NCBI GenBank assembly: GCA_021740125.1
Contig: JAIPAJ010000010.1
Span: 1-39,209 of the forward strand
Origin: Leadbetterella sp.
Lineage (GTDB): Bacteria; Bacteroidota; Bacteroidia; Cytophagales; Spirosomataceae
Direction: 5' to 3'
Length of the DNA stretch: 39,209 nt
The translations under genes and the position numbers were made by a program. The notes beneath the pieces were generated by a model, which saw only the letters and a list, made by a program, of their open reading frames with translations, was not told the origin of the DNA and ran no database searches. Of this stretch, positions 32,130-39,209 are shown piece by piece. How positions within the stretch are numbered: position 1 is the stretch's first letter; the number at the start of each line of letters is the position of its first letter.

Positions 32130-33137
32130 ATGAAAAACTTCCTCAAGGATATTTATAATTTTGGTATTGTTGGTGGTGGAATTTTAGCAATATTTTTGCT
32201 AGCCTATTTTGTTTTCGATCCCTTTTATGTAATAAAGGACCATAAAGATTTTTCAAATAAAATCACTAGCGGTAATAAAGACTATATCTCTACTACTAAT
32301 TTTTTAAAAAATTATTCCAGCAGAAAGTATGATTCCTTTATTTTTGGGAGCTCTCGTACTGTTGCTTTTCAACATTCGACATGGCAAAAATATCTTCCGG
32401 ATTCTTCTTCGGTTTTCACTTATGATGCTTACAGTGAGACCATATATGGCATTTATAAAAAGGTAAAGTTGATTGATTCTTTGGGATTGAAACCCAAAAA
32501 TGTGTTAATACTTGTCGAAAAAGATGAAACTTTCATGACTGAAACCAACTCAAAGGGATATCTTTTTATAAAACACCCAGTCTTGTCGGGGGAGAGTTTT
32601 TATGAATTTCAATGGGAGTTTTTAAAGAGTTATCTGACTCCAAAATTTTTATTCTGTTTTTATTCACATTTGATTTCTGGGAAATATTCACCTTTTATGT
32701 TGGGTGTTATAGAGCCATACAAATCTAGAATTGTGCCCTTAAGCAACGAAACCCAATGGCTAGAATTAGACGGTATGTTGGCAAAGTCTGAAACAGAATA
32801 TTATAAAAAAATGGCTCACTTATTCCCTTTAAGAGATGGGATTTTACGCACTGAAACTCAGTCGAGAATTTCCGCTAAACAAAGGAAAATGTTACAAGAA
32901 ATGAAATCTATTTTTGATAAACACGATACAAATTACAGGTTGGTTATCAGTCCTTTATTCAATCAAGTAAAATTTAATCCAACTGACCTCAATGTTCTCA
33001 CCAGCATATTCGGAAGGGATTTTGTTTTTGATTTTTCAGGTATAAATGATCTGACGAAAGTTAAAACCAATTATTATGAATTTTCACATTATCGACCCAA
33101 AGTGGGCAAGGAGATTATGCAGCGTATCTATAAGTAG
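32130..33137 (+). CDS. Membrane-anchored SGNH-like partner of the MBOAT protein
   Basis: I start it at the ATG at 32130; the track-length frame begins with a TTG two codons earlier. The 335-residue protein has an N-terminal signal anchor (FGIVGGGILAIFLLAYFVF) and an extracytoplasmic domain. SGNH-type features are FIFGSSRTVAF at about residue 71 (serine nucleophile block) and a C-terminal YEFSHYRPKVGKEIM, in which the histidine of the last block precedes R-P. AlgJ, AlgX and DltD play the same part in other MBOAT systems, receiving the acyl group and transferring it to the polymer. It has no recognisable close family that I can name. A bidirectional terminator follows, so it ends the operon. 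Confidence 0.8.
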   Translation: MKNFLKDIYNFGIVGGGILAIFLLAYFVFDPFYVIKDHKDFSNKITSGNKDYISTTNFLKNYSSRKYDSFIFGSSRTVAFQHSTWQKYLPDSSSVFTYDAYSETIYGIYKKVKLIDSLGLKPKNVLILVEKDETFMTETNSKGYLFIKHPVLSGESFYEFQWEFLKSYLTPKFLFCFYSHLISGKYSPFMLGVIEPYKSRIVPLSNETQWLELDGMLAKSETEYYKKMAHLFPLRDGILRTETQSRISAKQRKMLQEMKSIFDKHDTNYRLVISPLFNQVKFNPTDLNVLTSIFGRDFVFDFSGINDLTKVKTNYYEFSHYRPKVGKEIMQRIYK

Positions 33138-33165
33138 TCGAAAAGTTGGTTTTCATACAAAAGAG

Positions 33166-33193
33166 AAACGAAGCCCAAAATTGAGCTTCGTTT
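33166..33193. terminator. Bidirectional terminator between convergent operons
   Basis: AAACGAAGC (33166-33174) pairs perfectly with GCTTCGTTT (33185-33193), and the CCAAAATTGA loop can add CAA/TTG pairs. A-rich and T-rich flanks provide U-tracts in either direction. It separates the plus-strand MBOAT operon from the minus-strand beta-propeller gene, both of which end here. Confidence 0.85.
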
Positions 33194-33214
33194 TTCAATT
33201 AAATAACATAAACA

Positions 33215-36200
33215 TTAATCCCACTTCGGTAGAGAACCTTGGATATATGGTATTTTGTTGTTTTCCAATGATTTCTGAAGATCACTCATATTTTTATCCA
33301 ACTGGGCTACGCTTTTGTAGGTTTCTCCAAAAAGTTTTTTTGCATAAGCCAAGCCTTGTTTTTGGGTGATTGTTGGCTCCGTAGAATGACCATACATGCC
33401 AAAAACAATAGTACGAATTCTATCAGAAATACCTGGTAACACTTCAAACTGATGTTTTTCCAAGGCTTCGTTGCCGTTTAATTCCAAGTTTATTTTCTGG
33501 AATTCTCTCTCCATTTGAGTCAAAGTGGCCATATTTTCTAATTTCGAATTTGGATTGGCCAACATAGCTGCCTTCAGAGCTTTGTGTTTATCTTTCAAAA
33601 AAGATACATGCTCACTGGTACCATAAACTACTCTTGCAAAGTCTTTTACATCAGTTGCAAAGCTTTGTAAAGCTTTATAATCCTGAACGGGTAAAGTTGC
33701 CCAACCCAAACTTTTTACCTCGAATGGCTCAGCATCAGTCGAAGTTTTTACAGTATTTCCATCAAAATAACTCAATTGAGCTGCATATTTTCCTGGAATG
33801 ACAGGCAAGCCGTCGTTGGCACCCGAATTGTTCTCAGCGTTGATAGAGAAACCGTTAGAAGTACTAAAATTCCACAAGAATTCATTCATTCCCTTTTTAG
33901 GTTTTACCTGATATCTTCGCACCACGTTTTGTTTTTCGTCTAAAATGGTCATGAAATAAGCCCCCAAAATTTCATTTTCCTCTGCCGCTATCGAGTCTAA
34001 ACTTGGGTAGCCTTTTAACTCACCTCTTGCAAATAGAGCTTTTTCAGTTTCTTTCCTTTTATCTTTTAAAGATTTCGGCGTTTCTTTTACAAAATATCTA
34101 ATCGTAGCTCCAACGGGCGGATTTTCAGCTGTGTAATAGCTATCGCCTTGAGTACCAGTTCCTCTCCCGCCAAGTGGATCTTTTTGGTTAAATGCCCATT
34201 CAGATTTTATCGGAAATATAATGGCTTCTTTTCCTTCAGTTTTAGAAATGCTACGAATGGCTGCATAATTGTCTAAAACATAGAATCCACGACCAAAAGT
34301 GGCCAATACCAAATCATTTTCTCTTCTCTGAATCTCTAAATCTTTGATGGCAATAACTGGTAAATTATTCTTCATTTGAGTCCAAGTCTTGCCCCCATTT
34401 AGACTCGCAAAAAGTCCAAATTCCGTTCCTACGAATAATAGATTGGCATCCACATGGTCTTCGGCAATGGTATAAACTGAGCCGCGTTCGGGTAAGTTGC
34501 CAGTAATGCTTGTCCAAGTTTTGCCTCCATCAATGGTTTTCACCAAATACGGCTTAAAATCTCCATATTTATGGTAGTTAAATACTACATAAGCCGTGTT
34601 TTTGTCGTGTTGCGAGCAAATGACTTGCGGCACATAGCTCATAGCTGGTATCCCAGGAATGTTATCAATTTTAGTCCAGGTTTTGCCTCCATCGTTGGTT
34701 ACTTGTACCAAACCGTCGTCTGTACCTACATAAAGTGTATTTTCATCAATTGGGCTTTCAGAAATAAAGGTAGATTGCCCAAAAATGGAAGTGCTGGTGT
34801 TTTTCTGCACTGCATCCATGCTCCACACTTTGTCCATATAAGGCAATTTATTGCGGTCTAATTGTCGGCTCAAATCTCCTGAAATCAGTTTCCAAGAGTT
34901 GCCTCTGTCGTCAGAGCGATAAATTTTATTCGCACCAAAATAAAGTCTTTTTGCATCATATTTTGAAACCACTAAAGGAGAGTCCCAGTTCCAGCGAAGT
35001 GCAGGCTCTCCCTCCAAGGGCACCGGTTTGATATCAATTTGTTCGCCTGTTTTTTTGTCGAAACGAATCAATCCACCATGCTGCCACTGAGCATAAACAA
35101 TGTCGGGATTGCTCCAGTCCACCGCTGACTCAAACCCATCACCGCCTACTGTAAGGTACCAGTCATTGTTGGTGATGCCCGCTTGATTGGTTGTACGGCT
35201 TGGGCCAGCAAAGCTGCTGTTATCTTGCGTGCCTCCATAAATATTATAAAATGGAAATGCATTGTCAAGAACCACTCTGTAAAATTGGGTGATGGATAAA
35301 TTCTGCTTAAAATGCCAGTTTTGCCCCAAATTAAAGGATTCATACAAACCACCATCGCCGCCCATAAAAATATGTTGGTTGTCTTTTGGGTCTATGGTAA
35401 TGATGTGGTTGTCCACATGGATATTTTGGTGGTTGAGGTTCACCCAAGTTTTGCCGCCGTCGTTTGAATATTTAGAATACACATCGCCGACAAAGATTCT
35501 GTCAAACTGCACTGGATCAGCGAAAATTTTGCCATAATATAAACCCGAGGAAGAATAAGAGCCCATTTTTACCCAACTTGCACCACGATCGGTGCTTTTG
35601 TAAGAGCCGTTGTTGCCCGTGGTAGCTTCCAGGTGAGAATATAATACATCAGAGTTGATTGGTGAAATGGCAATGGCAATACGGCCAATGTCTCCACCTG
35701 GGAAGCCATTGTTAATTTTCTTCCAAGTTGCACCCGCATCGGTACTTTTGTATAAAGCACTTTCTGGACCACCCGATACATATCCATAAACTTTACGTTG
35801 GCGTTGGTGTGCTGAAGCGTATAAAACAGATGAGTTTTTGGGATCCATTACGATATCAGCCACACCTGTGTGCTCACTGATTTTCAATACGTTCGTCCAA
35901 GTTTTTCCTCCGTCGGTAGATTTATAGACGCCTCTTTCGCCGCCGCTATTCCACAATGGACCATAGGCAGCTGCATAAATGATGTCGGAATTTTTTGGGT
36001 CTATGATGATTTCACCAATGTGTTGGGAGTCTTTCAAACCCATGTTGACAAAGCTTTTACCACCATCCTCAGACTTGTAGATGCCGTCGCCATAGCCTAC
36101 GCTTCTTTGGTTGTTTGCCTCACCAGTACCCACCCAAACTACATTGTGGTTTTGAGGGTCAAGCGTGACACAACCCACCGAAAATGCACCATAGTTTTCG

Positions 36201-36484
36201 AAAATGGGCTGAAATGTCGTACCGCCATTAGTAGTTTTAAAAACCCCTCCCGAGGCCACAGCCACATAATATTCCGAGCTTTTGATAGGATTATGGGCCA
36301 AATCTATGATACGGCCGCTCATAAAGGATGGCCCAACTGACCGAAACTTAAAGCCAGAAAGATCAGGGCCTTTTTCTGTGGCGACCACTTCTTTTGGTTT
36401 TTCTGCTACCACAGCTGCCTTTTTCTTTTGGCCAAAAGTGCAAAGGGTTACAAAAATTAGTAATAGGGCAAAGTGTTTTTTCAT
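33215..36484 (-). CDS. Secreted BNR/sortilin-type beta-propeller protein
   Basis: This 1,089-residue protein has a signal peptide (FALLLIFVTLCTFG) and is likely periplasmic or exported. Residues 45-790 carry many BNR/Asp-box repeats of the S/T-x-D-G-G-x-T-W type (YKSEDGGKSF, YKSTDGGKTW, YKSTDAGATW, KSTDRGASW, SNDGGKTW, TNDGGKTW, NGGKTW), which build two beta-propellers of the sortilin/VPS10 type. Annotation pipelines often call such proteins 'glycosyl hydrolase' because family 74 xyloglucanases share the fold, but the catalytic aspartates cannot be confirmed here. The C-terminal 300 residues (NEFLWNFSTSNGF to LPKWD) are a beta domain plus helical tail. It has a related gene upstream (37524 onward) in the same direction, so the two probably arose by duplication. 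Confidence 0.85.
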   Translation of the reverse strand: MKKHFALLLIFVTLCTFGQKKKAAVVAEKPKEVVATEKGPDLSGFKFRSVGPSFMSGRIIDLAHNPIKSSEYYVAVASGGVFKTTNGGTTFQPIFENYGAFSVGCVTLDPQNHNVVWVGTGEANNQRSVGYGDGIYKSEDGGKSFVNMGLKDSQHIGEIIIDPKNSDIIYAAAYGPLWNSGGERGVYKSTDGGKTWTNVLKISEHTGVADIVMDPKNSSVLYASAHQRQRKVYGYVSGGPESALYKSTDAGATWKKINNGFPGGDIGRIAIAISPINSDVLYSHLEATTGNNGSYKSTDRGASWVKMGSYSSSGLYYGKIFADPVQFDRIFVGDVYSKYSNDGGKTWVNLNHQNIHVDNHIITIDPKDNQHIFMGGDGGLYESFNLGQNWHFKQNLSITQFYRVVLDNAFPFYNIYGGTQDNSSFAGPSRTTNQAGITNNDWYLTVGGDGFESAVDWSNPDIVYAQWQHGGLIRFDKKTGEQIDIKPVPLEGEPALRWNWDSPLVVSKYDAKRLYFGANKIYRSDDRGNSWKLISGDLSRQLDRNKLPYMDKVWSMDAVQKNTSTSIFGQSTFISESPIDENTLYVGTDDGLVQVTNDGGKTWTKIDNIPGIPAMSYVPQVICSQHDKNTAYVVFNYHKYGDFKPYLVKTIDGGKTWTSITGNLPERGSVYTIAEDHVDANLLFVGTEFGLFASLNGGKTWTQMKNNLPVIAIKDLEIQRRENDLVLATFGRGFYVLDNYAAIRSISKTEGKEAIIFPIKSEWAFNQKDPLGGRGTGTQGDSYYTAENPPVGATIRYFVKETPKSLKDKRKETEKALFARGELKGYPSLDSIAAEENEILGAYFMTILDEKQNVVRRYQVKPKKGMNEFLWNFSTSNGFSINAENNSGANDGLPVIPGKYAAQLSYFDGNTVKTSTDAEPFEVKSLGWATLPVQDYKALQSFATDVKDFARVVYGTSEHVSFLKDKHKALKAAMLANPNSKLENMATLTQMEREFQKINLELNGNEALEKHQFEVLPGISDRIRTIVFGMYGHSTEPTITQKQGLAYAKKLFGETYKSVAQLDKNMSDLQKSLENNKIPYIQGSLPKWD

Positions 36485-36690
36485 AAGAGAGGTTTAGAAT
36501 GGTTTGTAAATGAATATTAAAGGTAAAGAATTTTCTGTTTGGGGCAAAGAGGTGGGTGGGGAAATGGTTTTTATTTGTGGAATCTAAGCTTTTAGAAAAG
36601 GCTTATTTTGCCAATTATAATATCCTAGAATTACGTAGTAAAATTTTCATAGATTTGGAATCTCTATTCACAATCTAAATTCATTTTGAA
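36485..36690. other. Upstream region of the beta-propeller gene
   Basis: This stretch of about 200 bp is AT-rich. The promoter of the minus-strand gene at 36484 should lie here; TACCTTTA on the minus strand at about 36522-36529 is one base away from the -7 consensus. No further structure is clear. Confidence 0.35.
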
Positions 36691-37127
36691 ATGCCATTTG
36701 TCAAAGTTTATATCCATTTTGTTTGGAGTACAAAAATAGAATTCAGTTTCTAGATTCAAAGGAATTGAGAATCAAAGTTTGGAATCATATTCTTGAAAAT
36801 GCGAAGAAGAAAGGTGTTTTTATTGATTTTGTAAATGCTTATTCAGACCATTGCCATTGTTTGTTATCTTTGGGGGTAGATCAAAGTATTCAAAAAGTGA
36901 TTCAATTGATAAAGGGAGAATCATCATTTTGGATAAATAAGGAAGGTTTAACAAAAGAAAAGTTTGAATGACAGGATGAGTATTTTGCAGTTTCTATTTC
37001 AGAATCAGTGATTGACAAGGTAAGAAATTATATCAAAAATCAAGAAGAACATCATTCTAAGAAGACATTTCAACACGAATATGATGAGTTTACCAAGAAA
37101 TTCGGATTTCAAAAATATGATGGCTAA
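36691..37127 (+). pseudogene. Decayed REP-associated tyrosine transposase (IS200/IS605 TnpA-like, RAYT)
   Basis: Reading from the ATG at 36691 gives MPFVKVYIHFVWSTK, then the frame breaks. The next frame continues NRIQFLDSKELRIKVWNHI, AKKKGVFIDF, a catalytic HUH-type motif SDHCHCLLSL (H-x-H) and QLIKGESSFWINK. A tract of five A residues near 36733, one short of what the frame needs, explains the frameshift. At 36969 a TGA stands where a TGG (Trp) is expected, and the frame then runs on with DEYFAVSISESVIDKVRNYIKNQEEHH, containing the nucleophilic tyrosine, to a TAA at 37125. So the gene carries a -1 frameshift plus a nonsense change, while both catalytic motifs survive. RAYTs mobilise small palindromic REP sequences; matching palindromes start 5 bp after its end. 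Confidence 0.88.
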
Positions 37128-37131
37128 GGAT

Positions 37132-37183
37132 TTGGCTAAAGCCAAAAAAGGATGATGATATTTTATCCTCCAGGTAAATCTGG
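37132..37183. repeat. REP-like two-hairpin unit, copy 1
   Basis: TTGGCTAAAGCCAA (37132-37145) is a perfect palindromic stem. After 24 bases comes CCAGGTAAATCTGG (37170-37183), a CCAG/CTGG hairpin. The unit begins 5 bp after the transposase remnant. Copy 2 has the same two stems at exactly the same distance. Confidence 0.75.
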
Positions 37184-37264
37184 GAACAATTCAATAAATA
37201 GGATTTTTCAAATTTATGATAAATTGAATTGAATAAGAATTTGGCTTTAGTTCTTTCTTAGACT

Positions 37265-37327
37265 TTGGCTTAAGCCAATCATAGATGATTATATATTTTC
37301 TTCCAGATAAATCTGGTGGAAAATATA
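37265..37327. repeat. REP-like two-hairpin unit, copy 2
   Basis: TTGGCTTAAGCCAA (37265-37278), 24 bases, then CCAGATAAATCTGG (37303-37316). Both stems lie 133 bp after their counterparts in copy 1. The second stem extends outward to TATATTTTC/GAAAATATA (37292-37327). A lone GGCTTTAGCC stem at 37385-37394 and a partial TTGGCTTTAG at 37241 look like further degraded copies. Confidence 0.75.
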
Positions 37328-37466
37328 AATTTGCTATTGATTAAAATTTTTTTATTCTAAATCAATCTGATTCACTAGGAATGTGGCTTTAGCCCATTAC
37401 CAAAGGAGAATTTTCAAAGCAATTTTTGGATTTAGACAAATATGTGTCTGTCAAATAATAAAAAAA

Positions 37467-37495
37467 GGGCCTTGATTTTTTTAAAATCTAGGCCC
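37467..37495 (-). terminator. Intrinsic terminator of the upstream beta-propeller gene
   Basis: GGGCCTTGATTTT (37467-37479) pairs with AAAATCTAGGCCC (37483-37495) with one T-T mismatch. On the minus strand it is followed by a T-rich run (TTTTTTTATT). It lies about 30 bp after the stop at 37524. Confidence 0.85.
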
Positions 37496-37523
37496 AACTT
37501 TTATTGGAAAAAATATCAACTTT

Positions 37524-39209
37524 CTACAACGCCGTCCCCACCTTCTTCTGCTTCAGATTGATGGCTGGCAATTGGTTTTGTTTCACCAAATTGTTGAAGG
37601 CCGGTACGTCTTCGTCCACTATCTTTTTGAGTTTTTCGGAGGTCTTGTCTATTTTGCTGCTGATGTCATTGAATACATCATGCGAGGCTTTGGTTGGTTT
37701 GGTGTCCGCACTGCTTACTACGCCTGCTATTCCCGCCATTTTGTCGTTTAAACGGATAGGGTAGGCCAACAAATCCTGCACGGCTTTAGCTTTGTTTTGT
37801 AATAAACTCTGCTCCAAATCGTCCAAATTCTTCAGCATCGGTTTGGTTATTTTCTGGAAGTTAGAGATGATAACCGTATCTTTTACAGCTTTCATGTATT
37901 CTGTAACTGCCTTGCGTATCTCTCTGATATCGTTGATGTTGCGGTGCGACTCGTCCAGTTTTTTATGAATTTTCATCAACAAATCAAACTGTGCTTTAAA
38001 GTCGGCTTCGGTGGCATCTACTCTTGGATCTTTTTTGATTTCAGCAATCTCTTCTTTCACCAATTTATCGCCCAAAATCATCCTTACCTTATATTGGCCA
38101 GGTACTACTTTTGGTCCTGTCGTATTTCCTGCCCACATCGGAGCTTTTTCGCCTTGTATTTCGGTGGCGTCAGCATATCGCATGTTCCATACAAATCTGT
38201 TAAGTCCTGCTGTGGTACTTACACTGTTAGGTTTTGGTGCATCTGGGTTTTCATAAAAATCTTTCGAAAACTTAAATGGTTCACCTTTGAGGTCCTTTTT
38301 GCTCGAAAATGTGATGATGGTGTCATTGGTCATGGTCAAAAACTGCAGCTTAAGCTCCTCTTTAGGAGTTTCTTTCAAATAATAATTCACCAAAACACCG
38401 TTTGGAGCATTTTTGCCTTCATCTAGCGGCGTACCTCTGCGGCCTCCGTCGCCTCCTTCCATGCGGTAAGCATGACGTGGCTTGAAAAGGTGTTGATCTG
38501 CCAAGGCCATTCCGTCTTTGATTTGGTGCAAAGGCGTGACGTCATCCAAAATCCAGAACGATAAACCATGAGTAGCCACGACCAAATCCTTCTCTCTATC
38601 ATGAATTTGCAAATCTCTGATGGGTGAAATCGGCATATTGAGGTTTAATGGATTCCATGTTGCACCATCATCAAAAGATACATAAATGCCTCTTTCTGTG
38701 CCCGCATAGAGTAATCCTGGTTTATTTGGGTCTTCACGCACAACTCTTGTATATTCATCAGATGGAATTCCTTTGCTGATGCTCGTCCAAGTTTTTCCAT
38801 AATCTGAAGTTTTGAACAAATAGGGCGTTCTATCCCCAAACATGTATCTAGTGGCTGCCAAATACGCTTTTCCTTTTTCAAAATCTGAGGTATGGACCAT
38901 CGACATCAAGGCGAAATCTCCCAATTGAGAAGTCGGTAAAGTGATGTTTGTCCAGTTTTTGCCATTATCGCGAGTTACATGCAAGTATCCATCATCAGAG
39001 CCTGCCCAAATATTGCCTTTTTCGAGTTTTGATTCTGCCAAAGTAAATATGGTTGCGTAAATCTCAGCACCAGTTTGGTCGAGTGTAATAGGCCCACCCC
39101 TAGCACCAGTTGTTTTCGAGTCGTTTCTTGTCAAATCTGGACTGATAATTTCCCAAGAATGGCCTTCGTCGTGGGTAACGTGTACGTATTGCGAGGTACA
39201 ATACAGTCG
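37524..39209 (-). CDS. BNR/sortilin-type beta-propeller protein, 5' end beyond the window
   Basis: The frame is open to the right edge of the window, so at least 561 residues are present and the N-terminus is missing. The visible part begins VHVTHDEGHSWEIISPDLTRND and continues with BNR repeats (SDDGYLHVTRDNGKNWTNI, FKTSDYGKTWTSIS, VSFDDGATWNPL). Next is the end-of-propeller segment PISPIRDLQIHDREKDLVVATHGLSFWILDD, which matches the AIKDLEIQRRENDLVLATFGRGFYVLDN of the gene at 33215. A beta domain (NRFVWNMRYADATE) and a helical tail follow. It is therefore a paralogue of that gene and lies upstream of it in the same direction, with the transposase remnant between them. The C-terminus ends in charged KKVGTAL. 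No catalytic residues can be assigned. Confidence 0.85.
   Translation of the reverse strand, partial: RLYCTSQYVHVTHDEGHSWEIISPDLTRNDSKTTGARGGPITLDQTGAEIYATIFTLAESKLEKGNIWAGSDDGYLHVTRDNGKNWTNITLPTSQLGDFALMSMVHTSDFEKGKAYLAATRYMFGDRTPYLFKTSDYGKTWTSISKGIPSDEYTRVVREDPNKPGLLYAGTERGIYVSFDDGATWNPLNLNMPISPIRDLQIHDREKDLVVATHGLSFWILDDVTPLHQIKDGMALADQHLFKPRHAYRMEGGDGGRRGTPLDEGKNAPNGVLVNYYLKETPKEELKLQFLTMTNDTIITFSSKKDLKGEPFKFSKDFYENPDAPKPNSVSTTAGLNRFVWNMRYADATEIQGEKAPMWAGNTTGPKVVPGQYKVRMILGDKLVKEEIAEIKKDPRVDATEADFKAQFDLLMKIHKKLDESHRNINDIREIRKAVTEYMKAVKDTVIISNFQKITKPMLKNLDDLEQSLLQNKAKAVQDLLAYPIRLNDKMAGIAGVVSSADTKPTKASHDVFNDISSKIDKTSEKLKKIVDEDVPAFNNLVKQNQLPAINLKQKKVGTAL

Noticed and set aside
37132-37394. 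CRISPR-like array because of repeated stems
   Set aside because: Only two full units with a 133-bp period, palindromic repeats and no cas genes; the RAYT neighbour explains them better.

Overview
The window looks like chromosomal DNA of a Bacteroidota bacterium, most likely in the Cytophagales. The evidence is AT-rich DNA with spacers of almost pure A/T, secreted proteins with short Bacteroidota-type signal or lipoprotein peptides, a TonB-dependent receptor with an N-terminal carboxypeptidase-regulatory-like domain, an ECF sigma factor next to a four-helix membrane protein, promoter elements of the TAnnTTTG type, and DUF4173, DUF2809 and MBOAT families common in that phylum. There is no phage, conjugative element, CRISPR array or rRNA. 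The only transposase is a dead one.

Layout. (1) 1-3746, plus strand: the tail of a short-chain dehydrogenase, a Tat-exported Gfo/Idh/MocA oxidoreductase, a small lipoprotein, an aldo/keto reductase and the 23S rRNA pseudouridine synthase RluF. (2) 4239-12041, minus strand: a 'planctomycete-type' cluster of acetylxylan-esterase-like hydrolase, DUF2231/cytochrome/LRR membrane protein, DUF1549-DUF1553 cytochrome protein and Tat-exported DUF1501 protein. With the upstream oxidoreductases this suggests periplasmic or surface processing of acylated or modified carbohydrates. (3) 12355-14003: small unknown genes, a lysine-rich histone-H1-like protein and tRNA-Arg(CCT). (4) 14170-19369, minus strand: TonB-dependent receptor, large beta-helix-like surface lipoprotein and a small lipoprotein. 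(5) 19765-21903: RecQ. (6) 21965-27553, minus strand: ECF sigma factor plus membrane partner; a tight DUF4173-DUF2809-MpaB-like operon; and an ECF42-type sigma factor with its YCII/DGPF partner. (7) 27824-33137: PepSY protein, an alpha/beta-hydrolase fused to an SGNH esterase, and an MBOAT O-acyltransferase with an SGNH-like partner, which together look like machinery for adding and removing acyl groups. (8) 33215-39209, minus strand: two paralogous BNR/sortilin-type beta-propeller proteins separated by a decayed REP-associated transposase and its palindromic repeats.

The most interesting signals are regulatory and repetitive. Two minus-strand promoters, those of the TonB receptor and of the histone-like gene, carry CTTAACA direct repeats at an exact 11-bp period placed 9-11 bp upstream of a TAnnTTTG-like -7 element. 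This is the architecture of a Pho box, and it suggests that a response regulator of the PhoB/PhoP kind controls both a nutrient uptake system and a nucleoid protein. The DUF4173 operon has two dyad operators (GTACTTT-N7-AAAGT) spaced 63 bp apart, about six helical turns. Two distant intergenic regions carry the same four-part CTTTGTG element with identical 10-11-10 spacing. The transposase remnant is followed by two two-hairpin units exactly 133 bp apart. The DUF1501 gene is strikingly GC-rich compared with everything around it.

All functional calls come from reading motifs by eye. No database search was run.
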